Positions 1-9,562 of a DNA stretch of 12,623 nt are shown piece after piece. This DNA comes from an uncultured Phycisphaerae bacterium (lineage in GTDB: Bacteria; Planctomycetota; Phycisphaerae; Phycisphaerales; SM1A02). A program made the position numbers and the translations under genes. Every line of letters begins with the position of its first letter. The stretch's first letter is position 1. The notes under the pieces are model-generated. The model was not told where the DNA came from and did not search any database. It saw nothing but the letters and a program-made list of their open reading frames with translations. The DNA is taken from the NCBI GenBank assembly GCA_913046275.1, contig CAJWSE010000021.1, forward strand, positions 1 to 12,623, read 5' to 3'.

Positions 1-1983
<1,983 letters not shown>

Positions 1984-1989
1984 TTAACC

Positions 1990-1995
1990 ATTTTA
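1990..1995 (-). promoter_or_regulatory. Possible -10 hexamer (TAAAAT) just upstream of icd
   Basis: On the minus strand TAAAAT (5 of 6 to TATAAT) is followed by 9 nt and then the icd ATG. This would put the transcript start within a few bases of the start codon. No convincing -35 is seen. Prediction from position and sequence only. Confidence 0.3.
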
Positions 1996-2063
1996 CCCTC
2001 GATTCAATCCCATCGCTCACTAAATGCAGCAATGAAATACCAAATAATTGGCGTAGTAAATTG

Positions 2064-2972
2064 TTAACGTCCTAGATGACTTTTGCCATCCTGATTTGAA
2101 AGTTCGATTTGCTTCTGTCTTTCAGCAAATCTTGTTTTTTGCTCATCGGTGGTCTGGTCGTAACATCGTTCACAACTAACGCCTACCTTAAAGTTAGGGG
2201 ACAACTTATCTAGATTATTAATCGGGAATCTACATGCTCTGCAAAGCTCATACTCACCAACTTCTAAACCATGGCCAACAGACACTCGTTCATCAAACAC
2301 AAAACACTGGCCGTTCCATAAACTTTGATCTTCTGGTATTTCTTCAAGGTATTTTAATATTCCACCCTCGAGGTGATAGACTTCAGTGATCCCAATACCT
2401 TTAAGTAAAGCAGTCGATTTTTCACATCTTATCCCGCCAGTGCAAAACATTGCGACTCGAGGTTCATTAGCTAAATCTATGTTTTCGTCAATCCAATCAG
2501 GCAAGTCACCAAACGAAGCAATGTCTGGATTAATTGCATCCTTGAACGTGCCAATCTCAACCTCATAATCATTTCGGGTATCAATAACAATGACGTTAGG
2601 GTCACTAATTAATTCATTCCATTGCTTAGGCTTTACATAAGTTCCAACTAGACACGCAGGGTCTATTCCAGGAACACCCATGGTAACAATTTCTTTTTTC
2701 AGCCTAACTCGAAGTTTTCTAAAAGGCTGTTTTTCTGAATCAGATTTCTTCCATGTCAAATCACTGAATCTCGAGTCGGCCTGGAGAAAATTTAAGACTT
2801 CATTAACACCATTATACGTCCCTGCAATTGTTGAATTTATACCTTCTTCCGCTAGTAAAATAATCCCCTTAACACCATGCTTTATGCAACATTCTTCAAT
2901 AGGCTGCCGCAAGGCAGAATAATCTTCTAACTTAACAAATTTATAAAAAGCTGCGACAGAAAATTCACTCAT
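2064..2972 (-). CDS. trhO: tRNA uridine(34) hydroxylase TrhO (rhodanese-domain, YceA family)
   Basis: TrhO makes 5-hydroxyuridine at wobble position 34 of some tRNAs, the oxygen-dependent first step towards cmo5U or mcmo5U. The 302-residue protein has the family layout: an N-terminal acylphosphatase-like domain (about 1-100, with AEEGINSTIAGT at 41-52 and PFRKLRVRLKKEIVTMG at 83-99), a rhodanese domain (about 115-215) with active-site loop CTGGIRCEKS starting at C177, and a C-terminal Cys-rich part with CRAC (244-247) and CERC (267-270), which may bind metal. Length and motifs match the family with nothing missing. The start at 2972 gives the expected N-terminus (FYKFVKLEDY). No Shine-Dalgarno is visible; a TAAGAT hexamer sits 6 nt before the ATG. 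It is divergent from the aldehyde dehydrogenase gene across a 139-bp gap and has icd downstream. Confidence 0.95.
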   Translation of the reverse strand: MSEFSVAAFYKFVKLEDYSALRQPIEECCIKHGVKGIILLAEEGINSTIAGTYNGVNEVLNFLQADSRFSDLTWKKSDSEKQPFRKLRVRLKKEIVTMGVPGIDPACLVGTYVKPKQWNELISDPNVIVIDTRNDYEVEIGTFKDAINPDIASFGDLPDWIDENIDLANEPRVAMFCTGGIRCEKSTALLKGIGITEVYHLEGGILKYLEEIPEDQSLWNGQCFVFDERVSVGHGLEVGEYELCRACRFPINNLDKLSPNFKVGVSCERCYDQTTDEQKTRFAERQKQIELSNQDGKSHLGR

Positions 2973-2978
2973 TTCAGC

Positions 2979-2984
2979 ATCTTA
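2979..2984 (-). promoter_or_regulatory. Possible -10 hexamer (TAAGAT) directly before trhO
   Basis: On the minus strand TAAGAT-GCTGAA-ATG gives a TANNNT-like box six bases from the start codon and no ribosome binding site, which suggests a leaderless mRNA. The same layout occurs before umuD (TAGTAT-GCTGTT-ATG). No -35 recognised. Confidence 0.3.
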
Positions 2985-3079
2985 AATAGCTAGCAGATCA
3001 AGTGTGTAATTTTTATAGAATTTAAGCAAAACTATTATTTATAAAGGATGTATTAACTCGTAAACATACAACTTTTAAC

Positions 3080-3085
3080 TATAAT
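3080..3085 (+). promoter_or_regulatory. Likely -10 box (TATAAT) for the aldehyde dehydrogenase gene
   Basis: A perfect TATAAT lies 26 nt before the ATG at 3112. That leaves room for a short leader holding the purine-rich ribosome binding site AAAAAGG (3097-3103). No good -35 box is seen at 16-18 nt spacing, so the promoter may need an activator or be recognised mainly through the -10. Confidence 0.5.
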
Positions 3086-3111
3086 AATTCGTCTTTAAAA
3101 AGGTAAAAACA

Positions 3112-4500
3112 ATGACGACTACTGCTACAAAAATGCTCGAATCCATAAACCCGGCCACTGGTGAAGTTGTTGGGATGGTCCCCATTACACCTGTAGAAGA
3201 AATTCCAGATATAGTTGCGAAAGCCCGGCAAGCGCAGAGAGATTGGAACGCTCTAGGCCTTGAGGGGCGCCTTGCACTTATGCAGCCTATCGCTAAGCGA
3301 CTTGCTGAAGAAGCGGAAAATATTGGCAATCTTATGACAGCAGAAATGGGCAAAAGTTCCCCAGAAGCACAAGGTGAATGTTCATATGGTGCAATGAAAT
3401 TTGCTGAAGATCTTCTAAGCGCTTTTGAAGCTTTCCAACCTGAAGAAATTGTCGATGAAAACACACGTTCGATTTTGTACCGAGATCCATTTGGTGTGAG
3501 TGCGGCAATTACACCATGGAACTTCCCAATGCTTATGCCCCAACAGTGCATCTTACCTTCACTTATGGCTGGAAACTGCGTTGTCTTCAAACCATCCGAA
3601 GAGACACCACTTGTTGGGCAAGCTTATGCTGATGTGCTTAATGAAATATTGCCGGATGGCGTATTGCAAATCATACATGGCGCAGATGATCAGGGGAAAG
3701 CACTTGTAAATAGTGATATTAACCTTGTGAATTTCACCGGCTCAAGAGAAGTTGGAGCAAAAATTCTAACGGCATGTGGACCTGATCTAAAAAGAGTCGT
3801 ACTTGAACTTGGCGGCAAAGATGCAATGATTGTTCTAGAAGATGCTGATATTGAAGAAGCAGCAAAAGTTGCTGTCCACAATAGCTTTCGTAATTCTGGA
3901 CAAGTTTGCGTTAGCACTGAACGAGTATATGTTCATGATGATATTGCAGAAGAATTTGAAAACAAAGTTATTGAACTTACTAATGAATGGAAGCAAGGCA
4001 ATCCCACTGACGAGAGTGTCAAAATTGGGCCAATGGTGAATAGCATGCAACGAGATATAGTCCTTGCGCAACTCGAAGAGGCGCTTCGAGATGGTGCCAA
4101 ATTACGCTGCGGCGGTAACACTCACGAGAATTACATTGAGCCAACCGTACTGACTGGTTGCAACCATGATATGCGCATTATGAATGATGAAACGTTTGGA
4201 CCTGTCTGTTGCATTCAGAGAATCTCAAATGATGAGGAAGCGGTACTACTTGCTAATGACACCCCATATGGACTTGGGGGTGCTGTTTATGGAGAGACGC
4301 AGCATGCAGTAGATGTTGCCAGGCTATTAACAACTGGAATGGTCGGCATCAACAAAACCTGCGGCGGTGCCACTGGAACACCTTGGGTTGGCGCTTGCCA
4401 ATCTGGTTATGGCTACCACAGCGGTAGAGATGGTCACCGGCAGTTTACTCAAATACGAATGGTGAGCATTCCAATCCAAGAAGCCAAACCAAAGTATTAA
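3112..4500 (+). CDS. NAD(P)-dependent aldehyde dehydrogenase, succinate-semialdehyde dehydrogenase-like
   Basis: Soluble enzyme of the aldehyde dehydrogenase superfamily, oxidising an aldehyde to the acid with NAD(P). All catalytic elements are present in 462 residues: TPWNFPM (134-140) with the oxyanion Asn137, FKPSEETP with cofactor-binding Lys160, FTGS (208-211) of the Rossmann fold, ELGGKD with general base Glu232, the nucleophile Cys266 in SGQVCVSTERVYV, and ETFGPV (360-365). The compact length and the N-terminal SINPATGEVVG point to the GabD-like group. Substrate cannot be fixed from sequence alone, so succinate semialdehyde is only the best guess. ATG at 3112 is supported by AAAAAGG at 8-nt spacing and by the N-terminal homology. 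Divergent from trhO; the downstream fibro-slime gene converges on it, so it is probably monocistronic. Confidence 0.9.
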   Translation: MTTTATKMLESINPATGEVVGMVPITPVEEIPDIVAKARQAQRDWNALGLEGRLALMQPIAKRLAEEAENIGNLMTAEMGKSSPEAQGECSYGAMKFAEDLLSAFEAFQPEEIVDENTRSILYRDPFGVSAAITPWNFPMLMPQQCILPSLMAGNCVVFKPSEETPLVGQAYADVLNEILPDGVLQIIHGADDQGKALVNSDINLVNFTGSREVGAKILTACGPDLKRVVLELGGKDAMIVLEDADIEEAAKVAVHNSFRNSGQVCVSTERVYVHDDIAEEFENKVIELTNEWKQGNPTDESVKIGPMVNSMQRDIVLAQLEEALRDGAKLRCGGNTHENYIEPTVLTGCNHDMRIMNDETFGPVCCIQRISNDEEAVLLANDTPYGLGGAVYGETQHAVDVARLLTTGMVGINKTCGGATGTPWVGACQSGYGYHSGRDGHRQFTQIRMVSIPIQEAKPKY

Positions 4501-4517
4501 AAATAGAATTGACTTGC

Positions 4518-4531
4518 TGCACTAAAGTGCA
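4518..4531. terminator. Small inverted repeat between convergent genes (possible weak terminator)
   Basis: TGCAC-TAAA-GTGCA is a perfect 5-bp stem with a 4-nt loop, 17 bp after the aldehyde dehydrogenase stop. A second inverted repeat, ATTGAA-N6-TTCAAT (4578-4595), spans the stop of the convergent fibro-slime gene. Neither is GC-rich or followed by a clear T-run, so they are at best weak terminators. The 90-bp gap 4501-4590 holds nothing else I can name. Confidence 0.25.
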
Positions 4532-4590
4532 TACGTATCACCACATAATCTTCATGGAAATGTCTTAGTCAAATATTATTGAAGCTCTAT

Positions 4591-5484
4591 TCAATCGTAT
4601 CCGTTGCCTTCTGGTTCTTGTGCATCTTCTAGCACAAGGTTTGTTTGTATTCTGAAATTCGATTCGGTTCTATGTCGCTCTGCGAAGAAAAAGTCAAGTG
4701 TATATGTTTCACCATCTTCTAAATTAAGACGACTGATATCTGCATACTGTTCAATCGAACTGTGAATTCCACCTAAGTCGATAACAAGATAACCATCGAT
4801 AAATACCCACACATCATCGTCACCTACAAATTTGAAGAACTGCTCTCCATCTTCGTCGTACGTAAATTCTGTATGAAGCTCAAAGGTGAAATGAAAGTTT
4901 CTGTCTGGCGTTCCTCCAGGATTTCCCCAACCCTCATTTTCAATAGGAAAGAACCCTCCAAGCTGTTGATAGTATGAATCGACTGTATCATCAAATACAT
5001 ACGTCCCATCCTGCTGCCGATGCAGTGTTAGCGTCAATGGGAGAACAATATTCACACCATCAACATCGTTATACCACTGATTAAATGAACTTTCTGATTC
5101 AATACCACCAGTTGAATTTCCATGTCGATAACGAATGTTATGATCACCAAGTGATGGATCGTACAACGTCCAACAAATGGGACGCCAACTGCTATCTGTA
5201 CATTGCCAGCGTACTTTTTTGCCGCCGCCTACAAAAACTGGTTTAAAATCTGCTCCTAATTGGGTGGAAACATTCTTGCAATATTGCCCGAATCCCTTTG
5301 ATGGATAAACTTCAAAATCAGGATGACCATTATCAGTATTACCACCGCACCCACCATTATTTGAACGTTCCTTAAAATCTCTAATGGTCCCTGTCAATTC
5401 AATCGTGCTGGGAGGCGGAGGATTTGAAACTGCAATCATAGCTGATGCTAATGCAACTGAAAAAATGGAAATAGCGATGCGCAT
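4591..5484 (-). CDS. Secreted fibro-slime domain protein
   Basis: Exported protein of unknown biochemical role. The fibro-slime domain is found in surface or extracellular proteins of Fibrobacter, planctomycetes, myxobacteria and Dictyostelium. Residues 1-20 look like a signal peptide (MRIAISIFSVALASAMIAVS), followed by NPPPP. The N-terminal start of the domain is GTIRDFKER (32-40). The C-terminal half carries its hallmark: FKFVGDDDVWVFIDGYLVIDLGGIH across 217-241, then YTLDFFFAERHRTESNFRIQT across 261-281. Four cysteines (C46, C69, C95, C104) in the first third may form disulfides after export. At 297 residues it is essentially a stand-alone domain. The ATG at 5484 is backed by a strong Shine-Dalgarno, AAGGAG, about 8 nt upstream. 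It lies 133 bp downstream of umuC on the same strand; that gap holds no gene I can support. Confidence 0.88.
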   Translation of the reverse strand: MRIAISIFSVALASAMIAVSNPPPPSTIELTGTIRDFKERSNNGGCGGNTDNGHPDFEVYPSKGFGQYCKNVSTQLGADFKPVFVGGGKKVRWQCTDSSWRPICWTLYDPSLGDHNIRYRHGNSTGGIESESSFNQWYNDVDGVNIVLPLTLTLHRQQDGTYVFDDTVDSYYQQLGGFFPIENEGWGNPGGTPDRNFHFTFELHTEFTYDEDGEQFFKFVGDDDVWVFIDGYLVIDLGGIHSSIEQYADISRLNLEDGETYTLDFFFAERHRTESNFRIQTNLVLEDAQEPEGNGYD

Positions 5485-5617
5485 AGGCTTGCTCCTTACG
5501 TTATTACTTATGTCGCCGTATTTGAATCACAAATTTACAAAGGTATTGGTTGTGTTTTTATGTAAATGGGATACGAGGTATGGAACACCACGTGATTTGA
5601 GCAAACCATACAAACCA

Positions 5618-6874
5618 TCATGCAATAACGTTCGGAATTTCATCCCAGAGTGTTGTATATCGTGGTGAACGGCAAAGTTGTTCCATCTCCATCACTTTGG
5701 TAAAACCTGTTGAAGCGAAGTGTAATGTGCCTTTGCCCATATTTTTATTCAAGCCATCCAGTAGTGCCATCATGCGATCATCACGACCCTGATTTTTAAC
5801 GGAATCAAATAAACTTCGTTTTACTGGGCCATTTGAAAATTCCTGCAAATAAACCCCTGCACGTTTATATTTATACCCCGCTTTGTATAACGGCTCTGCA
5901 AGACGAAGCGCCTCTTTAATAATTGCATGGGTCACATTAGTTGCTGGCAACAATTGCACAGAAGCTGAGGCGAAATGCATTGAGTCTCGATTGCTAAAAG
6001 CACTTGTGTTAAAAAAAACTCGCAGGGATTTGGCGACAAGGTTTTCGCTACGCAGTTTCTCACTCGCAGATGTCACATGTGATGCGATTGCCTCTGATAA
6101 TTCTTGCCACGATTCTACAGGCGAACCAAACGAAGAAGAACGGAGTAACGTCTTACGCCGATTAGGCGATTGCGCAAAACTAAAATATTTTTCGCCTCGC
6201 AATTCCATAACCGTTTTCATTGCCATAATATTAAATGATTCCTTAATAAAGACCGGATCGAGCAATAAAAGGTCATGCGCAGTTTTAACTCCATAAATAC
6301 GCAATCTTTTTGACCATTGCCGACCAATGCCCCAGACATCACCAACTTCAACACTTTTTAACATCTCTTCAGGGTTGCAAGGTATTGCTGCAACTCCACA
6401 AGTTACTGGTTTTTGTTTTACATAATGGTTCGCGATTTTTGCTAGAGTTTTCGTTGAGCCAATTCCAATTGAAATAGGAATACCGGTCCATTGCAAAACA
6501 GTCTCACGCATTTCTCGCATCAATTTTTCAAAATTTCTCCCTCTAAGGCCATCCAATTGAATAAATGCTTCGTCAACTGAATATACCTCAACATCTGGTG
6601 AAAATAAACTAAATATTTTCATGACACGACGCGACATGTCGCCGTAAAGAGCAAAATTGGAAGAGCGAACAATAACGTCATGTTTTCGAACACAATCTCT
6701 GAATTTAAAAATTGGATCGCCAACTTTAAAGCCAATTGCTTTAGCTTCTTGGGAACGCGCAATCACACAGCCATCGTTATTTGAAAGAACTACAAGTGGC
6801 CTTCCTTCAAGTTTTGGATCAAACACCCGTTCACATGAAGCGTAAAAGTTATTGCAATCCGCTAGTGCATACAT
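5618..6874 (-). CDS. umuC: DNA polymerase V catalytic subunit UmuC
   Basis: Y-family translesion polymerase; with two processed UmuD subunits it copies damaged DNA during the SOS response. It has 418 residues, close to the family norm. Catalytic metal ligands are Asp6 ([11 protein letters not shown]) and Asp101-Glu102 (YSVDEAF); Tyr11 is the steric-gate position. [14 protein letters not shown] (28-41), [11 protein letters not shown] (74-84) and [13 protein letters not shown] (179-191, helix-hairpin-helix) are all in family order. RSLFDS (353-358) looks like a beta-clamp binding motif, and the tail SPRYTT matches UmuC. The frame stays open to 6916, but I chose the ATG at 6874 because [15 protein letters not shown] aligns with the family N-terminus and the extra 14 residues would overlap umuD more deeply. 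It overlaps the end of umuD by 13 bp, so the two genes are probably translationally coupled. Confidence 0.95.
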   Translation of the reverse strand: MYALADCNNFYASCERVFDPKLEGRPLVVLSNNDGCVIARSQEAKAIGFKVGDPIFKFRDCVRKHDVIVRSSNFALYGDMSRRVMKIFSLFSPDVEVYSVDEAFIQLDGLRGRNFEKLMREMRETVLQWTGIPISIGIGSTKTLAKIANHYVKQKPVTCGVAAIPCNPEEMLKSVEVGDVWGIGRQWSKRLRIYGVKTAHDLLLLDPVFIKESFNIMAMKTVMELRGEKYFSFAQSPNRRKTLLRSSSFGSPVESWQELSEAIASHVTSASEKLRSENLVAKSLRVFFNTSAFSNRDSMHFASASVQLLPATNVTHAIIKEALRLAEPLYKAGYKYKRAGVYLQEFSNGPVKRSLFDSVKNQGRDDRMMALLDGLNKNMGKGTLHFASTGFTKVMEMEQLCRSPRYTTLWDEIPNVIA

Positions 6875-7290
6875 ACACGTTCCAAACGATGAATAGCATA
6901 AGTAACAACACCCCAAACTCTTGCATCTGTTTCAGATTCAATTCGAATAGGCGAGTAATGACCCTCATTGATTACGCTTGGTTCTGGCTGCAATGTTACT
7001 ATCGTTCCACGTTTTAAAAAACGCTTGACAGTATGACCTCCATCGACAACAGCAACAACAACGCTTCCATTTGATGGAATTACAGATCGATCTACTACCA
7101 GAAGATCCCCATCATGAATTCCTGCGCCATCCATGGAGTGACCACTTGCACGCACAAAGAACGTTGCAATCGAGTTTACAACTAATTCGTCATTTAAATC
7201 AAGCGAACGATCGATGAAGTCATCCGCCGGTGACGGATATCCAGCCTCTACCCGGCCACCAACTAAGGGTAATCGAAATTCTTCCGCCAT
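6862..7290 (-). CDS. umuD: UmuD, self-cleaving accessory subunit of DNA polymerase V
   Basis: LexA-like S24 peptidase-fold protein. RecA-ssDNA filaments trigger its self-cleavage, giving the active form that joins UmuC. All needed parts are visible in 142 residues: cleavage site [11 protein letters not shown] with the scissile Ala16-Gly17, nucleophile Ser52 in GHSMDGAGI, and general base Lys89 in HTVKRFLKR. The Ser-Lys spacing of 37 residues equals that of the E. coli protein (S60/K97). There is no DNA-binding domain, so this is UmuD and not LexA. The N-terminal arm before the cut is short at 16 residues (E. coli 24). No Shine-Dalgarno is visible; a TAGTAT hexamer lies 6 nt upstream of the ATG. 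Divergent from the cyclophilin gene over 91 bp; SOS control is expected, but I find no canonical LexA box there. Confidence 0.95.
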   Translation of the reverse strand: MAEEFRLPLVGGRVEAGYPSPADDFIDRSLDLNDELVVNSIATFFVRASGHSMDGAGIHDGDLLVVDRSVIPSNGSVVVAVVDGGHTVKRFLKRGTIVTLQPEPSVINEGHYSPIRIESETDARVWGVVTYAIHRLERVCMH

Positions 7291-7296
7291 AACAGC

Positions 7297-7302
7297 ATAC
7301 TA
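7297..7302 (-). promoter_or_regulatory. Possible -10 hexamer (TAGTAT) directly before umuD
   Basis: Minus strand TAGTAT-GCTGTT-ATG: a TANNNT-like box with a six-base gap to the start codon, no ribosome binding site and no obvious -35. Suggests a leaderless umuDC transcript. Confidence 0.3.
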
Positions 7303-7330
7303 ACAAAACCCGTACAAAAAAGCAGGTATT

Positions 7331-7363
7331 TGGAAACCAAAATCACTTACTATCAAGTTTCCA
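7331..7363. promoter_or_regulatory. Inverted repeat in the umuD/cyclophilin divergent promoter region (possible operator)
   Basis: Perfect 7-bp arms TGGAAAC (7331-7337) and GTTTCCA (7357-7363) separated by 19 bp, within the 91-bp gap between divergent starts. The centre-to-centre spacing is 26 bp, roughly two and a half helical turns, which could suit a dimeric regulator. It does not match the enterobacterial CTG-N10-CAG, the Gram-positive GAAC-N4-GTTC or the alphaproteobacterial GTTC-N7-GTTC LexA sites. Whether it serves umuD, the cyclophilin gene or neither is unknown. Confidence 0.3.
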
Positions 7364-7381
7364 TGCAAAATATTAGATATC

Positions 7382-7849
7382 ATGCCCCGCATGACATATC
7401 CAACAGCAACAATTGAAACAAGCAAGGGAACCATCACCATCGAACTTTGGGATGATGTAGCACCGAAGCACACCGAAAACTTCCAGAAGCTCGCCAAAAA
7501 TGGTTTTTATGATGATCTCATATTCCACCGAGTCATCTCAGGTTTCATGATTCAAGGGGGCTGCCCCGACGGCACCGGCATGGGTGGCCCAGGCTGGAAT
7601 ATTGACGCTGAATTCAATGAACGCGAACATCACCCTGGAGTACTTTCTATGGCACGCTCACAAGATCCAAACTCTGCAGGAAGCCAATTCTTCATTTGTC
7701 TTGAGCGATGTCCACACCTTGATGGCCAATACACTGCATTTGGACAAGTCACAGAAGGTATCGAAGTTGTACAAGAAATTGGCGCAACGCAAACAGGCGC
7801 AGGTGACCGCCCCATTGAAGATATTGCTATGACTAAAGTAACTGCGTGA
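7382..7849 (+). CDS. Cyclophilin-type peptidyl-prolyl cis-trans isomerase
   Basis: Catalyses cis-trans isomerisation of Xaa-Pro bonds during protein folding. No signal peptide is visible, so it should be cytosolic. At 155 residues it is a minimal single-domain bacterial cyclophilin. Active-site residues are in place: FHRVISGFMIQGG (48-60) with Arg50, Phe55 and Gln58; SMARSQDPNSAGSQFFI (89-105) with Phe103; and HLDGQYTAFG (112-121), where His112 replaces the Trp that makes human cyclophilin A cyclosporin-sensitive. The ORF opens at ATG 7382; ATG 7391 (MTYPTATIET) is an equally possible start. No ribosome binding site is seen, and TATTAG (7371-7376) lies 5 nt upstream. It is the first gene of a four-gene run: its TGA overlaps the GTG start of the next gene by four bases. 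Confidence 0.93.
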   Translation: MPRMTYPTATIETSKGTITIELWDDVAPKHTENFQKLAKNGFYDDLIFHRVISGFMIQGGCPDGTGMGGPGWNIDAEFNEREHHPGVLSMARSQDPNSAGSQFFICLERCPHLDGQYTAFGQVTEGIEVVQEIGATQTGAGDRPIEDIAMTKVTA

Positions 7850-8490
7850 CAGCAAGATCTAAAGCAGGCATTTTCTGTGTTGCGCTTTGCTTTTACATCA
7901 TTTTTCTATTTCTTTGGACGGTGTCACACGAACTAAGTGACATGCGATTGATTCGATATCCACTGCATTTTGAATGGGAAAGAACCATCGAATTTCAAAG
8001 TTGGGCTTTACCCTTTTACTTTTCACTAGATATTGCAGTAATTATATTTCCATTTCTATTTCGCTCTTGGAGAGATGCGATTGCTCCAATTGGGACGCTA
8101 CTTACACAAACTGCTATCGCAGCAATTTTCTTTGTACTTGTTCCAATTGAACCAAGCTATGAGACAAATGGTGTCTGGGGCCCCTATTTTTATGATTACT
8201 TGAACATGGACAATATGTCTCGATGGAATCATGCCCCTTCATTGCATGTTTCATATGTCTTTACCATTGGATGGATTATTGGCCGGCGATTTGGGGCAAT
8301 ATCACTTTTCTTCTTCATGACTTGGGCTGCTCTTGTCTCTATTTCAACATTGCTCGTTCATGAACACCACGTCTTGTGTGTCACAAGTGGATTTGCGCTA
8401 TTTCTATTCACTCTCATTAGCGTGTATCCTGCACTTCTAAGGAAATACGATGATTCTACTTCTTGCACTATCTCTCGCGGCTCCACTTGA
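7846..8490 (+). CDS. PAP2-like integral membrane phosphatase / phosphotransferase
   Basis: Multi-spanning inner-membrane protein of the PAP2 superfamily, closest in pattern to the Aur1/sphingomyelin-synthase-like branch. It should act on a lipid phosphate or transfer a phospho-headgroup. 214 residues with hydrophobic segments near 8-26, 55-72, 82-100, 136-152, 153-171 and 179-197. Motif 2 is NHAPSLHVSYVF, with PSLH at 131-134. Motif 3 is STLLVHEHHVLCVTSG (167-182), where His174 and Gly182 align with the HxxxDxxxG core. Cys178 occupies the usual Asp position, so catalysis may be altered or the protein may not be a classical phosphatase. The start is GTG at 7846 in the sequence GTGA, giving a 4-bp overlap with the cyclophilin stop that favours coupled translation; I see no ribosome binding site. 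Its 3' end overlaps the next gene by 41 bp. Substrate unknown. Confidence 0.72.
   Translation: MTARSKAGIFCVALCFYIIFLFLWTVSHELSDMRLIRYPLHFEWERTIEFQSWALPFYFSLDIAVIIFPFLFRSWRDAIAPIGTLLTQTAIAAIFFVLVPIEPSYETNGVWGPYFYDYLNMDNMSRWNHAPSLHVSYVFTIGWIIGRRFGAISLFFFMTWAALVSISTLLVHEHHVLCVTSGFALFLFTLISVYPALLRKYDDSTSCTISRGST
8439..8443 (+). promoter_or_regulatory. Ribosome binding site fixing the start of the RTX-tailed protein
   Basis: AAGGA, 6 nt before the ATG at 8450 and inside the upstream coding region. It supports the start that gives the protein a signal peptide despite the 41-bp overlap. Confidence 0.65.
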
Positions 8491-9562
8491 ATTTAACTTA
8501 CAGCCATTACCTGAAGATTCACCTTATCGAAACAAGGGGTTTACCAAGTATGTAGAAATTCTTGCACCAAATGGAAAAACAATTCCAATCATCGCACAAA
8601 AAGGTGTGCGCGATATTGCCGTTGCCCGATGCAGGAATCTATTGATGTTCTACCTGACTGATGTTCCAGAATCAAAATACGGTTCTGACAAAACTGCAAT
8701 TGCGAATGCGATGGCAAACAACAACGCAATGCTGATGATGCCAGAAGGTGAACATCAAGAAGGCAAAGAACCTCGCATAGATGCGCAACCACAATACGAA
8801 AGCGAAACCCCAGTGGATGGATCTCGTTGGTACATAAATAATAACTGGGAACATCGCGACGCTGCTTTTGAAGAAATTTTCCATCTACTTCATGACACAG
8901 GTATTGGCACATACATAAAAGGCGCACTGCCTCAATATCAGCAAGAAATTAAAACAGAAGCGATCAAAGCTTTGGAAGACGGCCGATGGGGCATTCCTAT
9001 TGATCCACATGTAAAAGAATGGATTAATGAACTTGCGGAAGAGGATTCACTCGCACAAGAATATATCGCTGCTGCAATCGATTCCTACTATGGCCTATGG
9101 GCTGCATTTGATGAAAATCCTGGAGGCATGTGGGGCATTTACATCGCAAAAAATCGAAGTGAAATCAAAGAGAAAGATCCAAGTGGATTTGCACTGATTG
9201 AATCTTTTTTACCGCCAATGATGCATGGATATGAATCCCTTATCGACCCAAATTTCAGCGGCACATTTTCACTACAGTTCAATGAAGATCTCCCCTACAC
9301 ACACAAGTCACAATATTACGTTGATGCGACACTAACCGGACAAAAGGATAGCAACCTCTTAGGAAATGCTGAAGATAACACACTAAAAGGCAACAAAGGG
9401 GACAACATTATTGACGGTGGTGAGGGCAATGACACTGTATTGTTTCGAGGGAAAAAAGAAGAATACCTAATTGATAAAAATATAATCAAAGATATGATTG
9501 AAGAGCGCGACGGAACTGACACACTCATTTCAATAGAGGAAATACAGTTTGCGCAAGATTAA
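8450..9562 (+). CDS. Exported protein of unknown function with an RTX-like calcium-binding C-terminal tail
   Basis: I do not recognise the main domain. Residues 1-11 (MILLLALSLAA) look like a very short signal peptide. Residues about 15-290 form an uncharacterised region with many acidic and aromatic residues; it contains VRDIAVARCRNLLMF (53-67), WYINNNWEHRD (127-137) and AFEEIFHLLHDTGIG (139-153), whose clustered Glu and His (H135, E141, E142, H145, H148, D149) could bind metal, though no standard HExxH is present. From about 295 the protein turns into a hemolysin-type calcium-binding end: GNAEDNTLKGNKGDNIIDGG, then GGEGNDTVLF (323-332), a single clear GGxGxD repeat, then DGTDTLISIEEIQF (354-367), the capping sequence common at the end of RTX proteins. 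Having both an N-terminal signal and an RTX tail is unusual, since RTX exporters normally use only the C-terminus. It overlaps both neighbours (41 and 14 bp). Confidence 0.8.
   Translation: MILLLALSLAAPLEFNLQPLPEDSPYRNKGFTKYVEILAPNGKTIPIIAQKGVRDIAVARCRNLLMFYLTDVPESKYGSDKTAIANAMANNNAMLMMPEGEHQEGKEPRIDAQPQYESETPVDGSRWYINNNWEHRDAAFEEIFHLLHDTGIGTYIKGALPQYQQEIKTEAIKALEDGRWGIPIDPHVKEWINELAEEDSLAQEYIAAAIDSYYGLWAAFDENPGGMWGIYIAKNRSEIKEKDPSGFALIESFLPPMMHGYESLIDPNFSGTFSLQFNEDLPYTHKSQYYVDATLTGQKDSNLLGNAEDNTLKGNKGDNIIDGGEGNDTVLFRGKKEEYLIDKNIIKDMIEERDGTDTLISIEEIQFAQD
9536..9540 (+). promoter_or_regulatory. Ribosome binding site supporting a TTG start for the VTT-domain gene
   Basis: GAGGA, 8 nt before TTG at 9549 and inside the end of the upstream gene. 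No ATG or GTG is better placed, so the non-standard TTG start is likely. Confidence 0.6.

Noticed and set aside
3075..3590. 171-residue minus-strand frame opposite the aldehyde dehydrogenase start
   Set aside because: Serine-, alanine- and arginine-rich antisense shadow of a well-supported gene; no ribosome binding site or family resemblance.
4518..4595. Two inverted repeats as a strong bidirectional terminator
   Set aside because: The stems are only 5-6 bp, not GC-rich, and no T-run follows; kept only as a low-confidence site.
6875..6916. Longer UmuC start adding 14 residues ([14 protein letters not shown])
   Set aside because: The family N-terminus begins at [11 protein letters not shown], and the extension would only deepen the overlap with umuD.
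9297..9540. RTX tail as evidence of a type I secretion operon
   Set aside because: No ABC transporter, membrane-fusion protein or TolC-like gene lies in the window, and the protein has an N-terminal signal peptide.
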